Shown here piece by piece: positions 1-10,693 of a stretch of 64,000 nucleotides of DNA (its first letter is position 1; every line of letters begins with the position of its first letter). The position numbers and the translations under genes are program-made. The stretch spans positions 62,001 to 126,000 of the forward strand of contig CAJTJP010000002.1 of the NCBI GenBank assembly GCA_910576855.1, in the 5' to 3' direction. Under the pieces are notes generated by a model. The model did not search any database, was not told where the DNA came from, and saw only the letters and a program-made list of their open reading frames with translations. Source of the stretch: Erysipelotrichales bacterium. Its GTDB lineage: Bacteria > Bacillota_I > Bacilli_A > Erysipelotrichales > Erysipelotrichaceae.

Positions 1-204
1 TGCAGACAATGGGCATTTGATATAGAGAACGAAAATATTCAAGGACATTGGATTGGAACATTTACGGAAAAAGACGGACAGACAGAAATTGATTTTACAG
101 AAAATGTAACTGCTAAAAAATTGGTGCTGAAACTTTTCGTGAAATCATTTTTGAAAAAGCAGCAAAAGCAATATGTGTTAGATCTAAAGAAAGCCTTACA
201 ATAA
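1..204 (+). CDS. SRPBCC-like protein, C-terminal part
   Basis: The open frame enters from the window edge and ends at TAA 202-204, giving 67 residues. The stretch WAFDIENENIQGHW followed by an FTEN motif and a basic C-terminal helix resembles the last strands and helix of SRPBCC (START/Bet v1-like) small-ligand proteins. The family is inferred from this short end only; the ligand cannot be told. The next gene follows 31 bases later on the same strand, so the two may be cotranscribed. Confidence 0.5.
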   Translation, partial: CRQWAFDIENENIQGHWIGTFTEKDGQTEIDFTENVTAKKLVLKLFVKSFLKKQQKQYVLDLKKALQ

Positions 205-235
205 TAATCTATAAGAGGTGGAGGTATCTGCAAAT

Positions 236-775
236 ATGAAAAGATATGTTGCATTTTTGCGCGGCGTTAATATAAGCGGAAAGAATAAAGTACCGATGGC
301 AGAATTAAAAAAGGCTTTTGAGAAGATTGGCTTTTCAGAAGTTAAAACATATCTGAACAGCGGCAATGTGATTTTTTCATGTGAGGAAGATAACATAGCC
401 CCTTTTTCAAACCAAATTGAAATGACAATTAAAAATCAATTCGATATTGATATTCCCGTTTTTGTTATATCACAAGAAAAACTTAAGGATATACTGAACA
501 ATGCTCCCAATTGGTGGGGAAGCGAAAGCAAGTCAATCTATGATAATCTGATTTTTATTATGCCGCCGGTCACATTTGCTGATGTATTTGACGAAATCGG
601 TGAACCTAAAGAAGGATTGGAAAAGATAATGGAGTACAAGGGGACGATATTCTGGTCTTTTAGTCGGAAAGATTATCAAAAAACAAATTGGTGGTCAAAA
701 ACAGCGCGTGCAGCCATTAGTTCAAAATTAACGATAAGAACAGCAAATACCGTTAGAAAGATAGCCGTATTATAA
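236..775 (+). CDS. DUF1697 domain protein
   Basis: This is a 179-residue protein starting MKRYVAFLRGVNISGKNKV, which carries the N-terminal signature of DUF1697 (YVALLRGINVGG-type). That is followed by the typical segment LKKAFEKIGFSEVKTYLNSGNVIF. An upstream in-frame GTG at 218 lies inside the Shine-Dalgarno stretch GAGGTGGAGG (215-224), so the ATG at 236 is the better start. Length matches the family (about 180). No biochemical function is established for the family. A weak hairpin follows the stop. Confidence 0.85.
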   Translation: MKRYVAFLRGVNISGKNKVPMAELKKAFEKIGFSEVKTYLNSGNVIFSCEEDNIAPFSNQIEMTIKNQFDIDIPVFVISQEKLKDILNNAPNWWGSESKSIYDNLIFIMPPVTFADVFDEIGEPKEGLEKIMEYKGTIFWSFSRKDYQKTNWWSKTARAAISSKLTIRTANTVRKIAVL

Positions 776-780
776 TTTCC

Positions 781-809
781 GCATCCTGTCTTTTTGCGGG
801 TGCTGTTTT
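781..809 (+). terminator. possible weak terminator after the DUF1697 gene
   Basis: GCATCC (781-786) pairs with GGGTGC (798-803) with one G-U pair, followed by a short T-rich run. The position just after the stop supports it; the stem is weak. Confidence 0.35.
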
Positions 810-1218
810 CGTAAATGTCAATATCATAATGCAAGGAATTAAAAGGTGATTACTATATACGCTATCGTGTCGATAACTACAGAATTATATGTAGTTTATG
901 GGCAAATACATATTATTGAAACTGTATCAGCTAGATATCGAATAGAAGTATACAGACAGAAATAAATTCATCAAATCGAGTTATAATTACAAGCTTTATT
1001 CGCTTTACATTCATGTTACTGTGGTATATGAATGATATCGGATCATGGCTGCTGCGAATACTTGAAGCAGCATCTTAGCGGCGTTACTCGATCTATGCTA
1101 GAAATGAAACAGCGGCACATCCGCATCTATTAACGTAATAACAAAAGGGTCTTAAAAAGCGTGATAGTTTTACTGTCTCACACTGTCATTTGTCGCTACA
1201 GGTCTTTTACATGATGTT
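810..1218. other. intergenic stretch with no recognised gene
   Basis: About 400 bases with no convincing coding frame, RNA or repeat. The right edge is the first copy of the 13-base target duplication of the neighbouring IS30 element. Confidence 0.5.
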
Positions 1219-1231
1219 GAATATTAAAAAA
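1219..1231. repeat. target duplication of IS30 copy 1, left
   Basis: GAATATTAAAAAA is repeated exactly at 2530-2542 on the other side of the element. Confidence 0.8.
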
Positions 1232-1256
1232 CCTGAATTGCAAGTAGAAACTGGAA

Positions 1257-2396
1257 TTAAAGATAGAAATTAATATCAGGGTTAGGCAAAAGCGAAGAAA
1301 GTTCACGTTTAAAGAGGAGAGAAGAAGGCAGATAGCCAAGAATTTTCCTCTTTTTATCATTGATTTTGAAGTTGATATCCTTTAGGAAATCGCGATCAAG
1401 CATGTTAATATCCGTACCCTTCTTAATAAAGTAACGGACAAGACCATTACAATTCTCATTACTGCCTCTTTCATAAGAGCGATAAGGGTGTGCAAAGTAT
1501 ACAGTGGTACGCTTTAGCTTAGAACCCGGTTTTCGTTCAATGTCTTTATAACGAGCAAATTCACTGCCATTGTCAAAGGTAATGGATTTGAAAATGTCAG
1601 GGAAAGCATCGCCAAAGAGTTTGTTTAGTTGATTGATTTTCATATAGACCTGCTTGGCAGATTTGTTTTTTATGGGAATCATATAATAGAATCTTGTTTT
1701 ACGCTCAATGAGAGTAAGCAGAGCGCCATTACGACCGTCGCGAGGTCCGGTGACAAGATCGCCCTCCCAATGACCGAATACAAGTCTGTCATTGATATAG
1801 GATGGGCGCTCATCGATGGAGGTGCCTTTTTGACATTTAGGGATATAGGTCTTATCGTTAGGCGTTTTCTTGCGTTGAACGGTTCTGGGAAGGTCAATGG
1901 GCTTAATTTTAATGAGTCCGGCATGAACATAGTTATAAAAGGTTTTTGTAGAGACAGTAGTCAAACCGTCGATGAGATGCGGACGGTTGAGAACCAGATC
2001 ATGAATCGTTTCATCGATGGAAGAAAGGGGATTTAAGAGAATTTCATCAGAGACGATGTCAATGAAGGCGGAGGCCTTAGCGAGCTTAGAAGCATTAGAA
2101 GGCTTGTTCGCCTTATTACGTTTATGAAAAGCAGCAGAGGCAGAGAGTTCAGAGGATGGTCGCAGATAAGTATCCAAAACAGTGATGGAAGCATCCTTAA
2201 GGATATCATAAACAGCAGAGACAGAGGCACCGACATGACGAGCGAGATTACGAATCAAAGCAGTACGACCTGTATTACGACGTTTAGAAGGATGAGCAGC
2301 ATCATGTTTAGTGACTTCACGAATAATGTATTCATAATGCTCGAAAGAAAGTCTTTTAAATTTAGGTGAAGGTGTGATAGAATAGAAAGTGTCCAT
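1257..2396 (-). CDS. IS30-family transposase
   Basis: This 379-residue DDE transposase has an N-terminal helix-turn-helix region (residues about 10-80, with RTALIRNLARHVGASVSAVYDIL) and an RNase-H-like catalytic domain. The expected acidic residues sit in FGHWEGDLV (Asp), TFDNGSEFA (Asp) and SNENCNGLV (Glu). AAAGGAG lies upstream of the ATG. The frame is intact and the same length as the copy at 12457-13596, so both could be active. Known IS30 enzymes cut and paste through a circular intermediate; activity here is inferred. Confidence 0.93.
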   Translation of the reverse strand: MDTFYSITPSPKFKRLSFEHYEYIIREVTKHDAAHPSKRRNTGRTALIRNLARHVGASVSAVYDILKDASITVLDTYLRPSSELSASAAFHKRNKANKPSNASKLAKASAFIDIVSDEILLNPLSSIDETIHDLVLNRPHLIDGLTTVSTKTFYNYVHAGLIKIKPIDLPRTVQRKKTPNDKTYIPKCQKGTSIDERPSYINDRLVFGHWEGDLVTGPRDGRNGALLTLIERKTRFYYMIPIKNKSAKQVYMKINQLNKLFGDAFPDIFKSITFDNGSEFARYKDIERKPGSKLKRTTVYFAHPYRSYERGSNENCNGLVRYFIKKGTDINMLDRDFLKDINFKINDKKRKILGYLPSSLLFKRELSSLLPNPDINFYL

Positions 2397-2462
2397 AGAT
2401 AGTCTCCTTTATTAATTTTGTGGTGATATTAATAATACTATCTTTGGACTTTTTTTGCGACA

Positions 2463-2500
2463 GGATATGAACAATTGGTTATAACCAATTGTTCATATCC
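2463..2500. repeat. 38-base perfect palindrome inside IS30 copy 1
   Basis: GGATATGAACAATTGG, then TTATAA, then the exact complement. It lies between the element end and the transposase promoter region. The sister copy has a much shorter hairpin (GGACTT/AAGTCC, 12383-12409) at the equivalent place. Confidence 0.9.
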
Positions 2501-2529
2501 ATAATTCCAACTTCATTTTACAACTCACG

Positions 2530-2542
2530 GAATATTAAAAAA
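2530..2542. repeat. target duplication of IS30 copy 1, right
   Basis: Second exact copy of GAATATTAAAAAA; it ends 22 bases before the -35 box of the beta-glucoside operon. Confidence 0.8.
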
Positions 2543-2564
2543 ATGAAAAAAACAAAAAAATATG

Positions 2565-2593
2565 TTGACAAGAGAACAAGAAAGCGTTATCAT
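2565..2593 (+). promoter_or_regulatory. promoter of the beta-glucoside operon
   Basis: TTGACA (2565-2570), 17-base spacer, TATCAT (2588-2593). The predicted start lies about 8 bases before the RAT site, as expected for antiterminator-controlled leaders. Confidence 0.8.
2579..2592. promoter_or_regulatory. cre site (CcpA operator)
   Basis: AGAAAGCGTTATCA differs from the cre consensus TGNAANCGNTNNCA only in the first base, and it overlaps the -10 box. This predicts carbon catabolite repression of the operon by CcpA. Confidence 0.75.
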
Positions 2594-2607
2594 TATAACT
2601 GTAATAA

Positions 2608-2633
2608 GGATTGTTACTCTTCGAGGCTTTACC
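2608..2633 (+). promoter_or_regulatory. RAT antiterminator site for LicT
   Basis: GGATTGTTACTCTTCGAGG followed by CTTTACC matches the ribonucleic antiterminator motif bound by BglG/LicT proteins (GGATTGTTACT...GGC...ACC). It sits in the leader directly before a terminator hairpin. Confidence 0.85.
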
Positions 2634-2635
2634 TT

Positions 2636-2658
2636 AAAAACATGGTTTTTGTTTTTTT
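2636..2658 (+). terminator. leader terminator of the beta-glucoside operon
   Basis: AAAAAC (2636-2641) pairs with GTTTTT (2645-2650), followed by G and seven T. The stem starts right after the RAT site, so RAT folding should compete with it. Confidence 0.65.
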
Positions 2659-2697
2659 GGTAATAACTTGGAGAGTTTTTTATACGATGGAGGAATT

Positions 2698-3177
2698 ATG
2701 TTTGGGTTCTTGAAAAATAAAAAGATATATGAAATATATGCGCCTGCAGATGGAAAAGTGATTCCGCTGGAAGAAGTGAACGACAAAGTATTTTCAGAAA
2801 AGCTGATGGGAGATGGTGTCGCGTTTCGATTCAGCGGCGACACGCTGTATTCACCCTGTGACGGAAAGGTGTCCATGATCTTTCCGACAAAGCATGCGAT
2901 CGGTTTTGTTTGCGATAATGGTGCAGAGTTATTATTGCATATCGGATTCAATACCGTAGAGCTCAACGGCGAAGGGTTTACATGCTTGGTTACAGCAGGT
3001 GAAAGGATAAAGGCGCATGATCCGATTATGAAGATTAACACAGACCGCATGAAGGAAAAAGGCATTGATTTGACAACTCCGTTGGTAATTACGAATACTG
3101 ATGCTTATCAAATCAATCATTTATCTGTCGATGAAGTATGCAAAACGATGAAAGTGATGGAAATCACAAAAGAATAG
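2698..3177 (+). CDS. PTS glucose-type EIIA protein
   Basis: This free-standing 159-residue EIIA-Glc domain passes phosphate from HPr to the EIIB domain encoded at 4163-5533. The phosphorylated histidine is His81 in ELLLHIGFNTVELNGEGF and the partner histidine is His66 in TKHAIGF, both conserved. The ATG at 2698 is preceded by GGAGG with normal spacing; an in-frame start at 2668 lacks this. EIIA as a separate first gene is unusual for bgl operons, where it is normally fused to EIIBC, and EIIBC here lacks it. Confidence 0.92.
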   Translation: MFGFLKNKKIYEIYAPADGKVIPLEEVNDKVFSEKLMGDGVAFRFSGDTLYSPCDGKVSMIFPTKHAIGFVCDNGAELLLHIGFNTVELNGEGFTCLVTAGERIKAHDPIMKINTDRMKEKGIDLTTPLVITNTDAYQINHLSVDEVCKTMKVMEITKE

Positions 3178-3191
3178 GAAAGGGATCGACC

Positions 3192-4025
3192 ATGAGAGTT
3201 ATTAAGAACATCAATAACAATGTATCCGTTTGTTTAGACAGTACCAATACAGAAGTGGTCGTGTTCGGTAAAGGCGTTGGTTTTACAAAGCCGCCTTATG
3301 AGATCGAATTGAGTAAAATTGAGCGTACTTATTATGATGTCGATGAAACATATCTCCGTATGATTAAAGATTTATCTCCTCAGATCATTGAGATCGCAAC
3401 ACAAATTGTCGATGTAGCCCGGATGAAACTGGAAAATTCTGTGAATTCAAATACGGTATTTACATTGGCGGATCATTTACAATTTGCGGTCAAACGAACT
3501 CAAGAGCATATGAATGTAAAACTGCCTCTGCTTCATGATATTGAATACTTGTTTCAGATTGAAATGGAGATCGGCAAACGGGCAGTGCAGTTGATAAAGG
3601 AAAGGCTGAATGTGTTATTGCCTCCGGAGGAAGCAGGTTATGTTGCTTTGCATCTCATTAATGCACAAAAGATGAGTCAAGGCAGAGCTTGTCAAAATAT
3701 GGATGAAAAAATGATTGAAGTAATTACGGCGATGATTGAAGCAGATTTTGAATTAACAATTGATCGCAGGAATTTCAATTATTCACGCTTTGTTTCTCAT
3801 ATGCATTATTTGTTAAAGAGGGGAAAAATAAATGAACAGATCAACAGTGAAAATAAACAGCTGTATCAGACGATACAAGCCACCTATCCTAAGGTGCGTG
3901 ATTGTTCGATCAAGATCTGTAAATATCTGGAAAGAGAATTAAATTGTCAGCTTTCTGAAGAAGAATGTCTGTACTTGATGCTGCATATTAATCGACTTTG
4001 TGCTCGCGAGGATTGTTACCGATAG
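3192..4025 (+). CDS. licT: LicT/BglG-family transcription antiterminator
   Basis: This 277-residue protein has an N-terminal RNA-binding CAT domain (residues 1-56, MRVIKNINNNVSVCLD) and two PRD domains. Their regulatory histidines sit at His95 and His154 (PRD1) and His203/205 and His265 (PRD2). It should bind the RAT site at 2608-2633 in its own leader and allow read-through when beta-glucosides are being taken up. PTS phosphorylation of the PRDs normally sets activity. The ATG at 3192 follows GGAAAGGG, 14 bases after the EIIA stop. Confidence 0.93.
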   Translation: MRVIKNINNNVSVCLDSTNTEVVVFGKGVGFTKPPYEIELSKIERTYYDVDETYLRMIKDLSPQIIEIATQIVDVARMKLENSVNSNTVFTLADHLQFAVKRTQEHMNVKLPLLHDIEYLFQIEMEIGKRAVQLIKERLNVLLPPEEAGYVALHLINAQKMSQGRACQNMDEKMIEVITAMIEADFELTIDRRNFNYSRFVSHMHYLLKRGKINEQINSENKQLYQTIQATYPKVRDCSIKICKYLERELNCQLSEEECLYLMLHINRLCAREDCYR

Positions 4026-4030
4026 GGCTT

Positions 4031-4090
4031 AACCCCGGCATAAGGCTAAATGATGAGACTTGTTTTCATTTAGTTTTGCGCGGGGTTTTT
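4031..4090 (+). terminator. intercistronic terminator after licT
   Basis: AACCCCG (4031-4037) pairs with CGGGGTT (4081-4087), with an inner stem CTAAATGA/TCATTTAG, followed by a T run. It lies inside the operon, so it would lower expression of the permease and glycosidase relative to EIIA and LicT. Confidence 0.8.
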
Positions 4091-4096
4091 ATTTTG

Positions 4097-4130
4097 GCAA
4101 ATACAATGGAAGTGCGCAGCCATTGTTTGC
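4097..4130 (+). other. hairpin before the EIIBC gene
   Basis: GCAAATACAATGG (4097-4109) pairs with CCATTGTTTGC (4120-4130) with a two-base bulge. No T tract follows. It ends about 20 bases before the EIIBC ribosome binding site, so it may protect a processed downstream mRNA or affect initiation. Confidence 0.55.
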
Positions 4131-4162
4131 AATATAAATATGAATGAAAAGGAGAAGTATTT

Positions 4163-6969
<2,807 letters not shown>

Positions 6970-7040
6970 TGAATGCTATCACATGAGTTGTGTCGATGAC
7001 TGATTGTGATAGGTTTATGTAAGGATTATGAATAAATGCA

Positions 7041-7069
7041 GGGCTGAAAGGATGTCTTTCGGCCCTTTT
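7041..7069 (+). terminator. terminator of the beta-glucoside operon
   Basis: GGGCTGAAAG (7041-7050) pairs with CTTTCGGCCC (7056-7065), then TTTT. A second inverted repeat CTATCACA/TTGTGATAG lies between this and the stop codon. Confidence 0.9.
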
Positions 7070-7146
7070 CATACTTTAGGAGTTATGAGGTGAATGCACG
7101 GATGAGTTTTTTTGCTTTTCATTTACAGCTAACGCACTTTGCAGCA

Positions 7147-8516
7147 GAGAGTGTTTCATTTTTTGTGTAAACCGTAAATATCATGAAGAAGCGGAAGTAG
7201 TAGCCGCTTTTCCATTATTTTAAACGATTAGGTCATCATTGACAATCCTCCCCTCGAAATAAATCATTAGCTGATTTGCGATGCTCATCCAGTTATGCGG
7301 CCTTCCTGTCCATTTTTTTCGTGATATCTATGATTGCCAAGTACAGTGATTTTAATAAGGCGTCATTACTTGGATAACTGGATTTGGTTTTCGTCACTTT
7401 TCGTAATTGCCGGTTGAAATTCTCAATTGAATTCGTTGTATATATCATTTTTCGTATCGCTTGCGGATAATCAAAATATGCACTTAATTCTGCCCAGTTC
7501 TCTCGCCATGACTTGGTGCTGCTTGGATATTTATCCTTCCATTTTTCTTCTGCTTTTTCTAGATTGTGCTCTGCTAATTCCAGTGTAGCTGCCTGGTAGA
7601 CACTCTTTAGATCACGCATAAATTCTTTGATATCTTTATAGCTCACATAACGTGTGCTGTTGCGGATTTGATGTACGATGCAGCGTTGTACGATCGTCTG
7701 TGGATATACCGCTGTTATCGCTTGTGAGAAGTCATTTAAGCCGTCTACAGAACAGATCAGTATATCTTCTGTCCCTCTGTTTTTGAGTTCATTCATTACA
7801 CTTAACCAGAATTTAATGGTTTCCGCTTCACCGATATACAACCCCAATACCTCTTTATATCCACTCATGTCAATGCCGATGGCGATATATATAGCTTTGT
7901 TTACGACACTTCCTTCCTTGCGTACATGATAATGTATCGCATCCATGAATACCATCGCATACAAGCGTTTTAACGGTCTGTTTTGCCATTCTCTGATTTC
8001 CGGCAGTATACGATAGGTGATACGTGATATTAAGGAAGGTGATACCTCTGCGCCATACATGTTTTTTATGAAATCCTCAATCTCTCTGTTACTCATACCT
8101 TTGGCATATAATGTGATGATTTGATGTTCGATTGATCCCAGGTCCTTTTGATATTTTTTCACGACCTGTGGCTCAAATTCACCCTTACGATCTCTTGGAA
8201 TTTTGATTGTTACATCACCATGTTCACTCCTCATACTTTTTTCAGAGAAGCCATTTCTTGAGTTCACGGTTTTCTTATTGGACTGATCGTATTTTTCATA
8301 TCCCTATGCCTCGTCAAGCTCACTGTTCAGCATTTCTTGAATGGTGTCACCCATCAATTCACGAAACATGCTTGAAATATCATTGGTATCTTTTAACTCA
8401 AATTCTTTTATTAACTCTTTTACTAATTCTTTTCTTTTGTTCATTAGAAAAACCTCCAATTTCATATATTTTATCATACTACTTTTGAAGGTTTACACAA
8501 ATTTTTACACACTACC
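7147..8516 (-). mobile_element. IS256-family insertion sequence, decayed
   Basis: The 27-base ends GAGAGTGTTTC...GTGTAAACC (7147-7173) and GGTAGTGTGTA...GTGTAAACC (8490-8516, reversed) are imperfect inverted repeats around a transposase gene with two lesions. No flanking direct repeat is seen, so the flanks have been rearranged. The right end cuts into an IS3 transposase gene. Confidence 0.8.
7220..8444 (-). pseudogene. IS256-family transposase, stop plus frameshift
   Basis: The start region MNKRKELVKELIKELIKEFEL (ATG 8444-8442, AGGTTTTTC upstream) runs in frame to an in-frame TAG at 8306-8304, exactly where the family has LGYEKYD. The frame then continues intact through the MULE/DDE domain (DGLNDFSQAI, CIVHQIRNSTRYV, TNSIENFNRQLRK). 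Near the C-terminus a run of seven T (plus strand, about 7315) adds one base relative to the copy at 11499-11693. This replaces the normal KKWTG...YFEGRIVN tail with KKMDRKAA. Both lesions should inactivate it. Confidence 0.85.
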
Positions 8517-9355
8517 GTCAATTCCTTTTAATTTAGTTGTAATTCTCTGTGTATTATAATACTCGATGTACTCTTCCATGGCAACCCTCAATTCTTTTAA
8601 TGATTGATATTTATATTCATTCCCATAAAACATTTCATTTTTCATTTTTCCAAAGAAATTCTCAATCGACGAATTATCTAAACAGTTGCCTTTGCGTGAC
8701 ATTGATTGCACTATCCCTTTCTCTGATAGAATTTTGTGATAGCCTTCCATTTGATATTGCCAGCCTTGATCCGATTGTAAAATCAAACCTTTTAGATTAG
8801 AATATTTATAAAATGCCTTATTGATCATGTCTTTGATTTGTTCAAAATTAGGACGCTCGGATATGTTGTAAGATACGATTTCACGATTATGCATATCGAT
8901 GATTGGAGATAGATAAAGTTTACCGGCAGCGATATGAAACTCTGATACATCGGTCGACCATTTTTCATTACACCTTGTTGTATTGAAATCTCTTTCATAA
9001 TAAGTGCGATGATGTTCTTCATCTATGATTTGTGTTAAGAGCTTGTTTTTTACCGTTCCATTCATATCACCTTTATATGACTTATATTTTGCTTTTGGTG
9101 TAGCGCCATATAAGCTCATGACAGACATCAAGCGTTTGACCTTCTTATGGTTTACTTTATACCCTCTATTAGCTAATTCTAAGGCGATTCTGCGATATCC
9201 ATAGCGTTTCTTATGGTTGTAATAGATTTCTATGATTTGATTCATTATATTGTCATTTTTGAAATCCTTGTCAGTTTTGTTTAAATGATAAAAATAGGTT
9301 GATTTCTTTAATCCTAGTTTGTAAGAAGAACCTTTAAAGGGTACTTATGCTGTAA
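8517..9355 (-). pseudogene. IS3-family (IS150-like) orfB remnant
   Basis: The main frame from ATG 9245 reads HKKRYGYRRIALELANRGY, STDVSEFHIAAGKLYLSPIID, LILQSDQGWQYQ and SIENFFGKMKNEM, the classic IS3 orfB integrase core with its DDE residues. The true N-terminus extends upstream (KKSTYFYHLNK) and then shifts frame near 9318 before ELQHKYPLKVLL. OrfA is missing. The C-terminus is cut after KLKGI by the IS256 end, so this copy cannot move by itself. Confidence 0.85.
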
Positions 9356-9490
9356 TTCACACGATTCAATTTACGTGAACTAATTGTCTTAGCCGATGCA
9401 ACTAACACAGAACTAGCTTTCAACGACAAGGAAACAGGAAAAGCAGTAGTATCAATTGATATGACCGACTTAGGCAATCAGAAAGAGTGA
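9356..9490 (+). pseudogene. 3' fragment of a small HTH repressor-like gene
   Basis: The open frame FNLRELIVLADATNTELAFNDKETGKAVVSIDMTD to TGA 9488-9490 matches the C-terminal half of the next gene (FRADELIEIADLTNTTLAFNDNETGKPLIEFDKSD). The N-terminal helix-turn-helix half has been lost at the IS3 boundary. The two are therefore tandem paralogues, one truncated. Confidence 0.7.
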
Positions 9491-9496
9491 AATAGT

Positions 9497-9738
9497 ATGA
9501 AATATGATAAAGTAAAAGCGTTACTAAGTTTAAAAGGAAAGAATTTTTCTGATTATGCTGACTATATGAATGTATCTAAGCAACAAATAAGTAATAAAAA
9601 AATACAGATACTTTCAGAGCAGATGAACTTATCGAAATAGCCGATTTAACCAATACAACGCTAGCCTTTAATGATAACGAAACAGGTAAGCCGTTGATTG
9701 AATTTGATAAGTCGGATCTAAAGCAAGAAAAGGAATGA
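9497..9738 (+). pseudogene. small HTH repressor-like gene with frameshift
   Basis: It reads MKYDKVKALLSLKGKNFSDYADYMNVSKQQISNK, a Cro/C1-type helix-turn-helix, then loses frame in a run of seven A near 9597. Restoring one base gives NTDTFRADELIEIADLTNTTLAF and a normal end at 9736-9738, about 80 residues. A programmed slip on the A run cannot be excluded, but a deletion is simpler. The fold suggests a DNA-binding regulator of a mobile element. Confidence 0.65.
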
Positions 9739-9840
9739 TAAGAACAAACAAAAACCATAAGATTCTAATCTAAATACAGCCTTTACAAATAGGCTACTAT
9801 GGTATATCATAATGGCATGGCAATTATGCCTGCTATGAAT

Positions 9841-9955
9841 GCTTGAGGTAGAAATTTAGTGTCGCTATACACCCAAGCGGTTAAAAAAAGAGATGCTGGG
9901 ACAGGCACACCAGCCAAGCATAATAGCACAAGGGACACTTAATGGGTGTCCTTTT
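9841..9955 (+). ncRNA. structured RNA candidate A
   Basis: GCTTG (9841-9845) pairs with CAAGC (9874-9878) around AGGTAGAAA and an inner GTGT/ACAC hairpin. A second hairpin, GCTGG/CCAGC enclosed by ATGC/GCAT, spans about 9893-9920. A terminator (9933-9955) ends it. The core TTGAGG.TAGAAA...CACCCAAG recurs in the segment 10694-10859. No known RNA family is recognised. Confidence 0.4.
9933..9955 (+). terminator. terminator of RNA candidate A
   Basis: GGACAC (9933-9938) pairs with GTGTCC (9946-9951), followed by TTTT. Confidence 0.75.
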
Positions 9956-10044
9956 GTTATGCGGATTCTATGCTGTTACATATCACTATGCACTTATTAT
10001 GTGCTGTTCCATATCGTTACATGCTGTTACGTGCAAAAAAATTA

Positions 10045-10073
10045 TTGACGTCATAGTTTTTTTTGAGTATCAT
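10045..10073 (+). promoter_or_regulatory. promoter of the toxin-antitoxin-like pair
   Basis: TTGACG (10045-10050), 17-base spacer, TATCAT (10068-10073), followed by AAGGAGG at 10088-10094 before the first ORF. Confidence 0.7.
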
Positions 10074-10101
10074 ATATATGAAATAATAAGGAGGTTATCT
10101 T

Positions 10102-10257
10102 ATGAAAAGAAAACTGCCTAAATCCTTTTTTGAAAAAGAACGACCACGAATAAAAAACGAGTCAAAGCAAGGCATTAGTCCTGTTATTTATTCCGCTGAT
10201 GTTGAAAAAGGAAAAGTTAAGGCTTTATTTACTTTGCCTCCTAAAACATATAAATAG
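10102..10257 (+). CDS. small basic protein, candidate antitoxin
   Basis: A 51-residue ORF (MKRKLPKSFFEKERPRIKN...) with a strong AAGGAGG site and its own promoter. It lies directly before a PemK-like gene with a 10-base gap that holds the next ribosome binding site. It has no recognisable MazE/PemI DNA-binding motif. The antitoxin role is inferred only from position, size and the fixed pairing. Confidence 0.55.
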   Translation: MKRKLPKSFFEKERPRIKNESKQGISPVIYSADVEKGKVKALFTLPPKTYK

Positions 10258-10267
10258 GAGGTTCAGT

Positions 10268-10678
10268 ATGTGCAGACGGGGAGACATAATCAGAATTAAC
10301 AGCTACATATCAGAAGATGGAATGGAAATGAAACGTCATTCTTTTATAGTCATAGAAGATGAAGGAGGCACGATTAGCGGCTTATCCTATGATCTTGTGG
10401 CTAGTGTTATGTCAAGTATTAAAGATGAAAGACACAAACAAAAGAAATTAAAGTATATTGAAAATATCCTCATCACACAGAATGATCGATCTTGTAATCC
10501 TGAAAATGGGAAAGAAGCATTTATTAAAGCAGATCAGTTGTACTACTTTAAAAAAAACAAAATTAAATATACAGTTATGGGATATGCAACTGATGAAATT
10601 ATGGATACAATCTATGAGATCATTGAAATTCTTGATAAAGACGATAAACTAAAAATCAATATTAAAAATATTGGTTAG
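10268..10678 (+). CDS. PemK/MazF-like protein, candidate toxin
   Basis: A 136-residue protein starting MCRRGDIIRI with KRHSFIVIEDEGGTISGL, the layout of the PemK/MazF beta-barrel (RGDI near the N-terminus, then a HxFIVI strand). It ends with an acidic helix. MazF-type toxins are endoribonucleases. Catalytic residues of MazF (Arg and Thr in the second motif) cannot be placed with certainty, so function stays tentative. AGGAGG lies 6 bases upstream of the ATG at 10268; an upstream in-frame start at 10199 overlaps the small ORF and lacks a site. Confidence 0.6.
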   Translation: MCRRGDIIRINSYISEDGMEMKRHSFIVIEDEGGTISGLSYDLVASVMSSIKDERHKQKKLKYIENILITQNDRSCNPENGKEAFIKADQLYYFKKNKIKYTVMGYATDEIMDTIYEIIEILDKDDKLKINIKNIG

Positions 10679-10693
10679 TATTGTATAATATCC

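Larger units (their letters stand above)
1232..2529 (-). mobile_element. IS30-family insertion sequence, copy 1
   Basis: A 1298-base element bounded by a 13-base direct repeat GAATATTAAAAAA at 1219-1231 and 2530-2542. The ends read inward as CCTGAATTGCAAGTAGAAAC and CGTGAGTTGTAAAATGAAG and share the spaced pattern TTG-AA-GAA-GGAATTA-GATA, so they are diverged inverted repeats. It contains one transposase gene on the minus strand plus a 38-base perfect palindrome just inside the transposase-proximal end. A sister copy lies at 12362-13634. Confidence 0.85.

Noticed and set aside
1629-2036. 135-codon frame opposite the IS30 transposase
   Set aside because: Antisense shadow of an intact transposase; no ribosome site or family features.
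2489-2713. 74-codon frame before the EIIA gene
   Set aside because: It runs across the IS end, the promoter, the RAT site and the terminator and has no ribosome site; chance frame.
7100-7146. IS3 orfB 3' end on the far side of the IS256 element
   Set aside because: The flank can be translated but does not continue the orfB C-terminus convincingly, and no target duplication joins the two flanks.
9859-9938. tRNA-like pattern (GTGTCGC-TA...CCCAAGCGGTTAAA...GGGACAC)
   Set aside because: Acceptor-like ends and a D-arm-like stretch occur, but there is no T arm (no GTTCGAATC-like motif) and no proper anticodon stem; the 3' arm is better explained as a terminator.
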